Shown piece by piece: positions 50,601 to 64,000 of a stretch of 64,000 nt of DNA. Position numbers and translations under genes: made by a program. The notes beneath the pieces are model-generated. The model was not told the DNA's origin, did no database searches, and was given only the letters and a program-made list of their open reading frames with translations. How positions within the stretch are numbered: position 1 is the first letter of the stretch; every line of letters starts with the position of its first letter. The DNA is from Osmia lignaria lignaria (lineage: Eukaryota; Arthropoda; Insecta; Hymenoptera; Megachilidae), in assembly GCF_051020975.1 (NCBI RefSeq), contig NC_135041.1, positions 9,994,256 to 10,058,255 of the forward strand. Reading direction: 5' to 3'.

Positions 50601-53600
50601 GAAGAAATAAACGCTATCGACAGCGAACAGACACAATTGACGAATGCCTTTCTCCTCTCGATCGCGACGCGTTGCACGCTCTCATTAATCTTGCAACAGT
50701 CTTGGTCGATACTCGTTAACCCAGGATCGATGGCGCCTCGTTTATCTGCTCGCGGGATTACTGAACCCAAGCCGCGTTACCAGCAAAGCAACATCGTCTT
50801 CGAATTAAGCACTCTCACCGTCTACGACTTAATTAATCTCTTCTGTTCTTTGATTACCAACGACATTCGTCACGAGCCGTATCATCGAGTGTTTTTCCAA
50901 GGAAATCGAAAGATTAATGATCGTTGTCGAGTTAACGACATCTAAATTAAACTTTCCTTAACCGTTGAATCTTTTAGACAGATCGAGGATAAAGCACTGA
51001 ATAATTAGCCTCTATAATTCCTACAAATTCATTAAATTTCTTCCATCGAACACACTCGTATCCACTACTTCATCCAGATCGAATTGATCCCATCTGTCAG
51101 ATATGTAGCAGGTATCTCCGAGCCTAACCAGTTAGGCAGGATTTAATTCGTAGAATCGAATTAGACGCTTGACGTGAGGCGATATCAATTCCTGGCCAAT
51201 GACACGGAACAAGTATCATTGATACGAATCGTCGATACGCCAAAGAAACTCGAAGGACCATTACTCTATCGACTTTCTCCTAAGCTCTGTGCCAGTCGTT
51301 TCACACGCAAGCACCATCGAGCCGTATGAGCGTGCAACGACCGTCCCGCAACGAGCATCTCCTTGTGATCGTTGTCCGGAAGTAACAAATGGTTACTAGC
51401 TAGCACCTGGCCACGCACTGTTTAGTAATGTAGGCAGTGTACTGACCAAAGACCGAGTCGTTGTCGAGCAGTGTACGATTCAGCTCCGTCATCTCGGTGC
51501 CGTGCGACGTCACGGAAGGCGTCTCGTAGCGTCTCGGTGGCTTCACCACTGGATTTATCGTGGTGATCAGTGATTTCTCTTGTTCGCCAAGACCGTGGTG
51601 TTCCATCGTAGCGGCCTCGAGGCTCTTCTCGTCGTGCCTGGTTCGACGACGACGACAATAGCACACGCAAAGGGAAACGGTGACGATTAAAAGCAGCAAA
51701 GCGGTCACACCCAATCCGAGCGCGAGCGGTAGACTGATTATATTGTCCTTGCCACCCATCGCGTCGCCAGCGATAGCCAATGTCACGTTCTTCTCCGTAT
51801 TTCCGCCCGGACTTTTCGCCAAGCAGACGTAATCACCCTTGTCCGAGGGCGTGACATCCGGTATCGTCAGGTTCAACCAGTCGTGGCTCGACTTCAGGAT
51901 ATAACTTTTCTCCCCGTTGTGTCGTCGGCTCTCGTTGGTTAAGGTTCTCGATCGGTAGATCCAGAACAGCTGAAATAGAAAAAGCAAACCGCTATGTAAA
52001 AAGTAACTCGTTATCGACCCTGTCGCGTCGCTGTTTTCAGCCGTCCATTCGCGAATTAAGACGACACGGGGCATACGCGAATATTTTTTTAAGAGTGTTC
52101 TTAATTTTGCAGTTTTCATAGAGGGACAAATTTGAAAGGACTTCGTTATCGTATGCAAAAGCTCGCGTAACTACGTTTTCCTTTTGTACGATGCGATTTC
52201 AGAAGACGAGCTTTTCATTCTTTTGTGCCGTGTTATTCTCCGCGAAATCAAAGGGTTTCATTAAGTCATGAAAATTTCGCTACATGTTTTTCAGGTCACC
52301 AGGGGATATAATGTAACGCGAATTGTCAAGAATGATCGCATCGCAAAAGCGAGCTGAAATTTATTCCAAGATAGTTATCCAAGAAGCGTTAAACCATGTG
52401 TGTGGGTGTGAATACATTTTTAAGAAAGAAACGGACGAGGAGTCTAAACGAACAGAAAAGTTAAAATGCTTGCGACAGAATTTGAGAGTTTCAAGTGTGA
52501 ATGAAAAATATTTGATTGAAGAGTATAAAGGATCGACAGTCTAAGAGTAAAGAATGTCCCGGAGCGATCTTTCCTTTAAGTCGAGACAAAAGAAGAAGGC
52601 AGGGTATAAAAAAAAGAAAATGAATTTTTCAACTTTAAAGAAAGCTTATCGGTTAGAGTTATCGTAAGTTATTGAGGGTACATTGCAAGCAATCGCGAGA
52701 TAATGTCGAATGAATTACACAAATTTACGTAAGAATAATTTCTGTATATTTCAAACCATTAGTATTTCCTTTCAAAAAAATCTATCAACTTTTCATCGTA
52801 ATCAAAAGCCATTAACAGTTAGAGAAAGAAAGCTTTTACTACAAACACATAAAATACTTCGCGAAGTCTTTGCAACGACCAGAAAGAAATATACGTTTAC
52901 GGTGGATAAACATTTAAAAAAAAGCATCTCTCCCGTTCTGAAATCAGAGAACAATGTTCCACTGGCTGGGATCGTTTAGAAGCTTTCAAGCTAAGCTGCC
53001 CGAACGCGGATTTAACCGACGCAATCTTTTCAACGAACCTAACTTCCGCGTTCAACCAGATTGTATACCGAATTGCTAGCAACTTACCATAGATTACAAC
53101 AGTCAACGTTATCCCGACTTTACCGCGTTCCGTTTTATAATATTTCACCGTTAGTTTCTCCCGCCTGCCTTCTTCTCTTTCACTCTTCGTTAATCACCAC
53201 TTTTCTTTTCTAACAGAAATATATACGGTTACCTTTGGCTGCGGGGTTCCAGAAGCTCTGCACCAAAAGGTCACGTTCCCTCTGGCGAACTCCATCTTCA
53301 CGGATGGGCCAATCGTGAAGATTTCCGGTCTACAAGCGAATTCGTCGCTGCTGATCTCGTCCCACATCTTCCCGGCAAGATTCGGCGGTTGCTGACACGT
53401 GGTGGGTTTCGTATACAACTTTCTCTCTATCGTCCAATTGCGAAATCTCTTCAGATGACAATTGCAATTCCATGGATTATTGTGAAGCTCTAGGCTGCCG
53501 AGTATCGGCAGCAACTCGAAGCTCTGCACCCCCAGGGTGCTTAGATTGTTGCCATCCAGAGTAACTAATCGCAAACCTGGCAGATTGTGGAAGGTCTTCT

Positions 53601-54123
53601 TCTCGATTCGTTCTAATTCATTATTAGACAACATCACCTTCTGCAGGTACACCAGATCACGGAAGAGACCGTTCTCCAGGACCTTTAGCTTGTTCTCGTT
53701 CAACAACAACACCCTTAACCTCTGTGTTTCTTCGAAGGTACCCCGATTTAGGGTTCTGATGTTGTTGGCCGATAGATCGATCTCGATCACGATTTTCAGG
53801 CCGTTGAAAGCGTTCATGTGAACCGTTTCGATCTCGCATTTGCGCAACACCAACTTCTGAAGGTTCACCAGATGGACGCTACTGAACGAGTTGTTCACCA
53901 GATGAGCGATACGATTTCCGGTTAGGTCGAAGTTCTGGATATCCGATGATAGATTACTAGGTATCTGCGTGAGATTCTGTTTCGCGCATTCCGCTGTCTT
54001 CTTGCCGGAAATCCATCTGCATTTGCACAAGGACGAACATTGGGCCGTCCAATCTTCTTGGCACCAACACACGACCACCACCAACGCCGAGTAGAGTAAC
54101 AGTTTCGCCGTTCTTAGCTCCAT
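47655..54123 (-). CDS. kek: Kekkon-family LRR-Ig transmembrane receptor
   Basis: Three coding exons on minus, 54123-53233, 51969-51447 and 48499-47655, join in frame to 752 residues. In order: signal peptide (about 1-20), cysteine-rich LRR N-cap, about six or seven leucine-rich repeats, LRR C-cap with NPWNCNC, one Ig domain split by the first intron, a membrane segment (about 375-402) followed by a run of Arg, and a tail of about 350 residues. The tail is Ser/Pro/Gly-rich, with a proline-rich PPRPPPKP motif, two tyrosine motifs, and a C terminus ending Gly-Thr-Glu-Val, a class I PDZ ligand. Kekkon proteins modulate EGFR, BMP and neurotrophin-like signalling in Drosophila; which paralogue this is I cannot say. 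I chose the start at 54123 because an acceptor at 54135 just upstream ends an untranslated exon. The donor at 51446 (GTCAGT) is usable but not ideal. Confidence 0.9.
48822..48839. repeat. (GATC)n microsatellite
   Basis: Four and a half GATC units in the second Kekkon intron; self-complementary. Simple repeat, no function inferred. Confidence 0.8.
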
Positions 54124-57100
54124 CCCGAGGATTTCTGTGAACAAGAGAAACATGATCGATAAGATTAGAACTTGTTCAAGCGTGTGCAACGCGAAACACC
54201 TCTGACCGAAACAAGACAACAGAAACATTTCGCGGATGAGAGCGAGGTAGCTTTGCTAGCAACTTCTGCCAGAGGCTTTGTAAGTTTCTTAGAAATAATT
54301 AATGGGTTAACATCTCGAACATGATTTCCTCGAGTTTTTGCATGGAACTGAGAGATGTTTTTTCATTATTAATATTAATATTAATGATATTAATCGAGTG
54401 CGACATGAAGAGAAATTTTCTGTAAATGAAGTAATAGCAGAAATTTAATTAAAACCACTTCTCTAAGGATAGTACAGGGTTAAACAACACGATCAGCAAA
54501 GAGGAATTCAGCTTCCTCTGTTATCAGGCAAGTCCGGGAAGCACGATTCTTAGCAATATATATACTTCTGAGTCGTTTCTATCTCTACCACCCTTCTTTT
54601 TTTTATTTTTCTATTTTCTTCCATCGTGTTTTTACGTCGCTTCAACGCAGCCTGTTTTCCCTTCCGTTTCTTAGCCAGTGCTTCTCTGTTAATCTCGAAA
54701 TCAGGACCACCTTAGGACGGACTGTTTGTAATTTAAGTTAATATCGTTTTGGTGTCCTCCCGCCAGGATCACCAGTCGACGCCGCGTTGTAGAATTTAAA
54801 TTAATAAAACAAGACGCCCTGCACACTGTACCCCGTTTTATTATCGTCCAAGCTCGTGGAGTTTGAGGTTGTGCATCAAATTACTCTCTCGGTTGGAGGT
54901 GGCTGCCGGTACAATTTATTTTGTACCTTTCTCCAGGGATACAAACCAGAGGAAGAACGACCTAGCACAGCCAACGACCTTCTTCCTATTTGAATTTATT
55001 CTAAAACTTGAGGAGAAAGAGGGAACAAAGACTTAAATATACAGGGCAACCCAAATATAATATAAAAATTGTACATTTCTTTGCCATTTCACAATTTAAA
55101 TTCGGAGATGAGTTTTGTAGTTATACTAAAAGTGTTAAGAATTGCTTAATTTTAATTTCAATTCATGTAATAAAAATATTACTATATGTTTTGTATTTAA
55201 TTGCATTGTATATTGCATATCTGGAAAATGTCGCATTCGAGTTGTAGACTATTTTAAGACACCCTCTATTTCCTTCTAGTAAATGTGACGAAAAATTGGG
55301 ATGAACGAGGAAGGGTAACCGAGGGGTGTACATATACGGGTAAATCGATTCTTCAGCAAGGAGTTGGGGTAACGTTGAACGTTATAATAACGCGAATGCC
55401 CATGGGACCGATATAAATTCAATTATCGTTCGCTGGTGTACACCATCGACAAACCGCGTTTGTCAAGTAGCGGATCGGTCGGAAACACTGTGATCAAATA
55501 TTTATAACCAGACCACAGAATTGGATGATAGTGTGTTGATCGACTGGTTATCTTTCGTTTATATTCAAGGATGAAGAAGAGTTTGCTATTGCTTTTACTG
55601 GAACCAGAAGTTCATTTTTTTTTTTTAAATCCTGAAGGATCAGATCGTTGCATGCAACCATCATGAACAAATTTCCTCCTCGAATCGTGAAACTTTGAAA
55701 TCTCCAGCCGCAACAGGAAACTGATGGTTTGCGTACTTCACTTAACCATCTCCTTCTCCGGACTTCATCGTCCGAAGACCAGGGGCAAGATTCTTTTGTG
55801 CCTGGGTTTACGGTGAACCGCACCAAGACAAAAGAAATACGGTACCGAGCCTCATTGCTCGTCCCATTTTTCTCGTTACATCCTCCTCCGCATTTCTTCC
55901 ACGTTTATTCTCTCCTTTCCTCCTTCTGTCGTCTTTCTCTACTTCGTTGTTCTTTCACCCTCATCCCAACCCCGGTAACGTGCTTGCGGCGAGCTTTTTC
56001 TTCGCTTTTTCAGCCTCCGAGCGTCGTACCGGTTTCACTCGATCGCTCGCATTTGACTTGTAAATATCCGACCAACGAGAACATTAGATATGCATAAGAC
56101 GAAAGTAAAGGGTTTATATACCTTCCGCAGCTATATACAGGTTGTTTCTGAAACCGGTGACCAAACTTTACCAACGTCTCCTACTTTCATTGCGAAATGG
56201 AAAAGAAAAAGAATGTCTTACAAACTTGGGTTATTTTCTGAATTATAAATCCTGACCCTTTTTGATTTACTATAGACATTGTATGCTTGATTTAACCCTT
56301 TTATTATGCAAAAGGTTAATCGTAATTTTGGCAATATCTATATGTAGGATAAAGATTCTTGACACAGTATTAATATTTGTATAATTATTGCTATAAATTT
56401 AAAGAGATCTTGGTTATTTGTCTTGGAAACGCCCTATACATATCATAGGTATCTATATGTAAGGAAAGAGATAGGGTGGGATATAGGGTGCAGCGTGGTG
56501 AACGAGAAGGAAAACGGAGGCGAACTGGAAGCGGTGTCCTTTGGAAACACGGTCCGGAAGAGACCTTCTACGTGCCTTGTTCCAGGACGTGCACGGTCGG
56601 AAGGAGTTTGACGTGGACATACGTCCTTTACGTAGGCACGCGTGCGTGCAAACCCAACCCTCAGCTGGTTTGCATAGCCGGAAAAAGGGTCAGATAAGGG
56701 GTCGCGTTTTTCTCGTAAAGACAGAAATTCAAATTCGGTCCAACCCTATCAATCAAATTCATACCAGAATATTAACATCGATCAACGACATTTCACTTGA
56801 TTTTTAAATTTAACCTTCATCAATGCCACGTAAATTTTCCATTCTCTTTTCTATAATTATTTCATTCTTCGATTGTATGAATTTTCTAGCGAAACTCGTG
56901 ACAATTAACCCGTCGATCAATCAATCTCACGTTATCTCGTATAACCAATGAACGGACGAAAAACTGATTAGCAATTACTATTCTGTGGGAGGATTTATAT
57001 CTGACGTGGATTTACTTAGCATCCGTTTGTCTCTACGATCTCGCATAAGCGAATTAACGCACAACAGATTCCCCTAGTCCTGATTTAATTAACATACCGT

Positions 57101-60100
57101 ATAATTATATCGTTGAAACCGTTCGCAAACCGTTCGATAATTGGCCTAATAAACGTGGCATTCATTCCACCGTATTCGTGACAGTTAGATGCGATTGATA
57201 GGATTTATAATAGCTCGAGTAAACCAACGATCACCGCGTAATTTATTGGTAGCTGGTTGAGAACGATTATTGAAATCGAGGATATTCAGCTGAAATAGAG
57301 GGAGAGTTGTGCGTTTTTACATATGAAAAGATACGTTAAACGGTGCTCGAGCATGTATGAAAGGAACTTCAGAAAGCTGGAACCTCTAAATCGTATTTAC
57401 CATGGAAATTGTTGCGAATGGTTAGTAAACGAAAAGGAAGAAAATTAAAAACGCGAAACGATGCTTTCGACTTAAAACTGTTGGGAAACGAACGAGTTGC
57501 TCGGCGGAAAAGAAATATATATAAAAAAACCGTCAATCTCACGCCAGCAATGTAGAGATTGCTTTAACTGACGGAATAACGATTTTCGAATCCGGCACGG
57601 ATGTATTAACCGCAAAGCGTTGAGTACTCTGAGCGTCGGTTTCGCCGTGGCGATTTTGCGAAATTGAAAATTCAATTTAAACGCGTCTGTAAATAAAATC
57701 GCGGCCTTTCGTTTCGCCCTGTTCCCACTGAAAACGGGACCGAAACGTTCCTACAACGATGCTTCAGAAAAATCAAACGAATCGTGTATTTGCTAACAAC
57801 AAAGATCACAGAAATATAAACTGCAGCTGGTTTTTAACTACAGTCTTCTGACTATAGGTTGTCGAATTTTCGTTTAAGCATCCTGTTGAAAAATCGCGAA
57901 TTACTTTCATCATTGATTTGGTAACGTTTTGGTGTACAACAAAATTTTAACTTGTATTAATTATTTAAGTACATTAAATTGGCAGAATTATTTTAAAACT
58001 TTTATCGAAAGGTTCTTTAAAATGTCGATTTTCACAAAGTTACATGAAAGCATTGAATTACAGAAACATACCATGAGCATTTACGAAATTCCGCAATACG
58101 TCAAACCCGAGTTAACATCAAATACGTCCTCCAGCGATAATAAAATGTAACAAAAACGAAATGATCGTACCGTTAATAATTCTTATTAAAGTACTGCACT
58201 AGCCATTTTCATTACAACAGTCAACAGATGAAATAATTGGCTCGTTACTGTTCATATATTCCATTAATTAAAAATAAAAGCAACGAAGAGAATATTGTGG
58301 CTTGAAATAAAATCAAACGTCTGTTTGATTATTCTCTTTTTTTTAATTCTCGTTTCATTGAATTTAATCTGTCTCTCATTTGATATTATAGTATATTCAG
58401 CTTTTAACTAATTATGTTTTAACGTCGGCTTAAATATATTGGATGTGACGTAATATGGAAGGGAATTATAAATTCAACCTACGAATAAATTAATATTCTG
58501 GTAACTCTAAACGTGATTAACCAGGCTCGCTAAAAGAAGAGGAAGCTTCTGAATTCTCTTGCTGTTTAATATTAATGTACCTCCGGAACTTGACAGCAAA
58601 TTCGAGCAAGAACGACAAGGTAGATTTGACAAGGCTCTCCTTCGTTCTCCGAGAGTAATTACCTCCAAGTTCCATGATATTATAATGATCGTGATTAAAG
58701 TATGCCGTTTCATTTCTTGATCGAAAGCACGGTAATTTATAAGTTCGTTTCACGCCTTCTCGAAAGATTTGTCTTTATTCGAAGAGTTAATAAGATTTTT
58801 ATTGGAAAATTAACACCTTACGAGGAAAAGGTTAGAGGAAACTTCGTACGCTGGTAATTGGAGATTTAAAGAAATTTCAAAAAGTTTGAAATGAGTATCT
58901 CTCGAACGCAATCGATTCTTCGTGAGGGAAATCGGAGGTCGGGTATTAGGATGGTGTCCTGTACGTACGGCACATTATACTCCAGTTACTTCAGCAACTT
59001 CCTGAGGATTCAGTTTCAAAGTGGAACTCTCTGGCGCAATAACGAATCGTGGAAGAAAAACTTTTTCTTAAATTGGTTGGACGAAATACAAATCGTCGTG
59101 GCAAACCGCACGGACACCCAGAGTTTCTGTTCTCAAAGTAATTATATTGTCCAGTTGAATTTCTACCTTTTGATATAATTTCCTCTGACAGTGAACGTTG
59201 ATCTTCCGAGGTATATTCGTTCGTAGGGAAATGGAATCGAATTATCATGATCAGATGAAAAAAAAGTTACATAATTTATGTTCTCGATGGTGCACTTGTA
59301 CAGTAACGTAATCGCTATTACCGAAAATTAGACCCGGAGATAATTTCGAATTTTGTACTTGAATTGAAATTTAAATGCAAATTTCTATTTCAAATTTTGT
59401 ACTGCAATTTAATTCCTGAACATTGTTTTACATTTCCCGGTGGACTATTTTCGACCGTTTCATGGTTGAGCAATCAGATGAAACTCGATTTTTACAAAAA
59501 TTTTTTGAAATAATAAAAAGAGGGGGGTGCAAATGAATTCCTTTTTTTTTTATAGTTTCAACCGTGAACTGAAAAACATCCGTGCTCCTAACGCAAGAGG
59601 TAAAATTCGAAATTCGTACAGTTCTGTGCGTTTACCAACAAAATTTTCCATTTTCGCTATTTTAATTCTTTCAGTGGTCGTTGAAAATGGAGCAGCGACG
59701 CGCAGGCTCGAATCGATCGTACGGTTAAAAACCGAAAAATCTCACGGCAGGGGATAATTGCAGCTCCAATGTGAATATTAATGGACCATGGTCTGTGTTA
59801 TAGTCAGAAAATACAATATTCCTCCAATAATGGATATTTCATCTGTTCAACGTAATTCTATGAAGAAGAATAAAAAAAGGAAAGAAAAGCGGAGCTCGTC
59901 GATACTTGGAGCGTGTCAGCACGGTATTTCAGAATTTGTTCGCTGTCGAGAGTCACGCACAAATTATATCAGCTTCATTTCAAATTTATTCGGTTTCAAA
60001 TGGAAATCCTCTATCATTAACTTATACTGACTTGGACTTTTTATTGACAAGATATTTTGAAATATTTGAAATTCGATTACAGGTGACTAAATAAATTAAT

Positions 60101-63100
60101 ATATAAACGTACGAGAATGCAACGAAAGGGTTAAGAAGACTTAGAAACTTATTAGTTAAGTTACATTATTAGAAACTAAGAATTTGATTTTGAATAGCAT
60201 CAGTCTTTGAAGTATTTGAATGGACCGTGTTATATCGAGTAGAGTTCGAATGGAAAATAAACGAAATCTGATTAATCAGCTTTGTAGAAGTTCTGTCTGG
60301 CAGTCGATTCTCGAGTGCAGCGAATCGAGACGACGGAGTTTTTCGAAGTTATCGAATCGTTTTTATTGCGTCTGCTTCGACGGGGTGAAGCGTGCCAAAG
60401 ACGCCGCGCCGCGACGGTAATCGACTTTCTAATTATAAATGAGAAACGGCGAAGCTGACGTCGAAGGAAGCCTGAACTCTCGACGAAGAGGTCACCCTTT
60501 TCCCTCTCCGATAAGCTGTTAATACTTAATTACCAATGAATATCGATATCGCATTGTAACTGGTCGAATAATAGCACTCGCTGTACCGCGAACAGTCCGA
60601 TCGTGAAATGCTTCCGCAATTATTCCTCGTATTTTCCATTTGCATGAGCACGACATATTTTCGTGACCAACCCCTTTGCGCGATCCCTTGCGAAAGAGAA
60701 ACACGATCGATCGCGTAATAGGGTTACCAGCTTTGTTATCGTGAACAATGATCACGATGTCCTATAGAATCATTATTATAGTGCAAACAAATTATTCAGG
60801 ATTTTCCTCGAAACGATAATATTGATCAACTGTAGATTCAATTTCTTGAAAAAAATAACAGATCGATTAAATACTGTCAGAATTAAATAATATTAGTCTA
60901 TCAGAATCAATGAAAATATTAAAAGACCCGAACGACGTCAATGAATGTACGATATTTAAAACATAAAATGCAGAAACTCTGAATAAGTTGAATTATTATA
61001 GAACCTCCGAGTAACATAAATTTTCAGTAGAAATCTCTACCGATCAAAGCGTGCAAACACGCGAAAGCCGTAACGTGCATGTTATTTTACACCCCGTTAC
61101 AATCGAAAACGGAAACGTTTGCTAATAGCACAGCGGTGGCGTCACTCAGCTAGCTTCCAGTTACAGCTCCGTGTCCCTGTAACGTGACAAGGATACACGA
61201 AACCAAGATGATGCCCTAGAAGGCTCGAAGCTGGATATTAATATGTGCACGGAGTCGATATACACCTGGTGCCTCCCTCTCGGGACAAACACCCCTTTAT
61301 GTAACTAAACCTCTCTGCGAGGCCGTGCATCTGATCGCGTGTGTACGATCATACGCATACCCGTTCCTCTCTGTTATTTCCCGCGTGTGAAACTAGAGAG
61401 TACACGAACACACGCGCAAAACACACGCACCGAGAAACTGGAGAATACTAATGGTGATTACGAGATACAACCGCGTATGGGGAAGTCCGTAAGGAAGAAC
61501 GATGTTGCACCAGGGAAAAGGATCATATGCGTCACTGATGTCCTTCTCCCAGTCCGTTCCAGCGTGTTCTTTAAACAGTTTAAATGAGACTGGATTGTGC
61601 CGTGTGTATAAATAGGAAAAGACCGTAGATTTTTGGTAACATCGAGATATAAACACCCTGGGACGGCTAGAAACAACGCACACGATTCTTTATATACATT
61701 AAGAAACATACGCGGTCCCTACATGCTTCCTTGAGTTCGTTCATTCTTCCCACGAGTTTAGAAAATAGGTCAACCCTCTTCCCTCGTTTCAGCGAGATTT
61801 TTATACTACTCTCGTGAACTATGATTTCGGTTCACGAATCGCGTTGTCTCATTCTTCGTCTATAATACGAGCCCTCACGACTGAACGTAATTGCTACTAA
61901 TCTTAATGCCTGGTCTGGTTTATTAAAGACCGGCAATCAGGATAAGTGAACGAACGAGATCATCGAGGGTAGAAACGTTGGTTCTTTGGCGGACGGCTTT
62001 CAATTAGATTGATAAGCTGTCCCGATAAGTTATTCTGGTTTCTGAATGTATCAAATTGGATATCCATAAAAAGGTTAAAAACAGTACGTTTTAAAGTAAA
62101 TTATAAACTCGAAAAAGCAGGAAAAGTTGCGTAAACATTCATGAATTTCTATGTACACTTACACAAATGTAATTACACAGCTCTTTTTCGCGATTTTATT
62201 TTCGAGCGCACCGGTGCAGGGGATGTTTGATCGACGCGGCGCGGCAGCTTCCGGCGCTGTAATTACGCATCGAGAGAACCTCATAATGATGCGGGAAACT
62301 GGGAAAAACGCAGCTGGAAATTATAACGAACCTTCCGTTCGCGAATCTTTGCACGTTCGCCGCGAAACATTGATCACTTTAAATCACGCCAATCCACCGA
62401 AATCAGTGGAATTTTCTATTGCTTCGTTGATGACCGTTCGAAATCACGAAAATGCGCTGTCACGGCACGTCGATCGAAATCCGCAATGCGTTCCGGAACG
62501 GATCCGACACTCGACTGATTTTCCCTCGTAACGGTGAAATCTTTCATCTCTAAAGATACAACACGCGCTCTCCGCGAGGAAAATCGTGAAACTAAGAATA
62601 GTCCTGGACGTCTTGGCTATTGACACGACGTGATTGAGACGCTAAGATATCATTTCTGTACCTATCTATCCGTAAACAGACGATAGATACAATAAAGTGC
62701 GCAGATGTCGAAGCTGGCGCAGCTGTGCATCCGTAGAGAAACTCGTATTTGTCAGCGGATCGCGAAGACTACGCGAGAGATCTGTCTAATGGGATATCCG
62801 GGAAGATGAACTTCATCTACTTGATCGAGACCAACGCGTCTAACAATATGAACGTAATAAAGAGAGGGCGATATTGGCTTGACTCATTGACGGAAATGTG
62901 GATAAGAAGTTAGAAAATTGTAGAACTCATCTTGGAGAGATGCGTCATCGAGGGGGATTTTTGATATATCAGGTTGGATCGTTTTGATAAATTACTGAAC
63001 GTGATTCTACGTATAACGGAAGGATTATCGACTAAAGATAATTTTAATTCATACTTTGAATTAGGTAAAGATTGACATTTAATCCCTGCTGTTTGACATA

Positions 63101-64000
63101 GAAAATCCCATCGAATAGAATAAATTTTAATCGTCAGACTTTGATTACATTAATCAAAAACTTCGTTTCAAATTTTTTCTAGACGTAGCGCATACCTATT
63201 CATTCTCTTTTATCATTTCTCCATATTTCATGGATTATTCTCCTATTATCTTCTGTTAATTATTTTCATGCTTTTAAGCCTTTGAGTACAACGTGTATAT
63301 ACGTCATTGAAAATCTAAAATAAATCTGTAAAGATCGGCCACACGCGATTAATGGGGAAGAAGCACGGCTAGCAGGGAATCACGAAAGAACGATAATGAG
63401 CACGTTATAGTAACGGGTCGGATAATGAGAACGCTGGCATAAATCTTCGGTTACGAGGTCATTTATTCGCGGGGATACGGGATTTAAAGTCTCTGCCATG
63501 GAAGAAGCCATGCCTCTGGTAATTTTCTCTTAGAGAGTTGATTCACCTACCGAAACAGGAACGAACGGGAAAACACGTAGAACGGAAAGGACGAAAAAAG
63601 TATACCTTTTTGCCATCGTGTAATTATAAACGATATCACTCTATCCTCTTTCCTCATGCTTCTTCACCGTTAGCCTGGTTATTACACAAACTTGCAAGGT
63701 AAATGATAATCGAGAGACACGAGGCAAAAGAGGACCAACGACAAACGAAATTCCTTTTAATCTCGCTGAGAAATCTTTTTTCCTTAATATCCGTTTTCCA
63801 GAGCGGGACGGTTTGATTAGCAGCCTTTGTACCCCTTTTTTCCTAATGATCGCGAATGCAAATAGGAAAGAAATCAACCGGATGAAATATAAAAGGTAAT
63901 TCTTTGATATACCAAGCATTATAAGAAAACTGCAGCTATAGCTTGTCAAATGAAGATTTTTGCATTCTCGTTTATGTCTGAAAGACCATCGTATCTGGTG
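54124..64000. other. upstream/intronic region of the Kekkon gene, no coding exon found
   Basis: On minus, TTCACAG precedes 54134, so 54134-54124 is the end of an untranslated exon and the transcript must begin further right, possibly beyond the window. The block holds an (ATTAAT)n-like run near 54370-54395, a pyrimidine-rich stretch near 55855-55990, TTAACCC-type motifs near 54477, 56292 and 60128, and a CA/CG-rich patch near 61400. Its longest open frame (62151-62528) shows no family similarity. Confidence 0.45.
56292..56319. repeat. 28-bp TTAA-bounded hairpin
   Basis: TTAACCCTTTT and AAAAGG-TTAA face each other around a 7-base loop. The ends resemble the TTAACCC ends of the MITE at 36519, so it could be a minimal internal-deletion remnant or a chance hairpin. 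Confidence 0.4.

Noticed and set aside
52323..52979. Two plus-strand frames (52323-52544 and 52710-52979) inside the first Kekkon intron
   Set aside because: They read as charged protein-like sequence, but I see no splice sites joining them and no family match; A-rich DNA gives such Lys/Glu-rich frames by chance.
62151..62531. 126-codon open frame with a hydrophobic start, plus strand
   Set aside because: No domain, cysteine pattern or exon context is recognisable, and the body is compositionally like the other chance frames in this CpG-bearing DNA. It remains the longest unexplained single frame at the right end.
1..64000. CRISPR arrays, bacterial operons, ribosomal RNA genes or viral coding sequences
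   Set aside because: No direct repeats with regular unique spacers, no rRNA-like stretches and no viral replicase or capsid frames were seen; the genes are spliced animal genes.

Overview
This is a window of split-gene eukaryotic chromosome. Coding exons are joined by short GT-AG introns, the intergenic DNA is AT-rich, and the recognisable proteins are animal ones. The gene set (a mesh orthologue with its septate-junction architecture, a Kekkon LIG receptor, a CNOT7/Pop2 deadenylase and a single-domain Kunitz inhibitor) points to an insect. Having a LARGE glycosyltransferase together with these favours a non-dipteran insect, most likely an aculeate hymenopteran such as a bee. The species assignment is inference, not something the sequence proves.

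Layout. 1-18.4 kb: no gene I can support; only scattered repeat ends, a degenerate tRNA-like stretch and a possible untranslated exon. 18.4-18.85 kb: first copy of a foldback element built from tRNA-like 3' halves. 19.2-19.8 kb (-): two-exon secreted Kunitz inhibitor with TATA box and poly(A) signal. 20.8-22.0 kb: compound repeat in which two inverted minisatellite arms enclose a 93-bp tandem array carrying eleven CTCF-like motifs. 22.0-25.3 kb (+): CCR4-NOT deadenylase CAF1/Pop2, five coding exons. 26.5-34.7 kb (+): mesh, fifteen exons plus a second, mutually exclusive 3' end; a complete copy of the foldback element lies between the two ends. 35.6-40.2 kb (+): LARGE, eleven coding exons, with a TTAA-flanked piggyBac-like MITE in an intron. 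40.3-47.6 kb: no gene found. 47.6-54.1 kb (-): Kekkon-family LRR-Ig receptor, three coding exons. 54.1-64 kb: no coding sequence found; probably upstream or intronic DNA of the Kekkon gene.

The four large genes are functionally unrelated (mRNA turnover, junction assembly, dystroglycan-type glycosylation, receptor signalling), so there is no operon-like logic. The points most worth following are the CTCF-motif array between the Kunitz and CAF1 genes, the tRNA-like foldback family, and the alternative mesh membrane anchors. All splice junctions were worked out by eye from GT/AG sites, reading-frame continuity and remembered family sequence; none has transcript support here.
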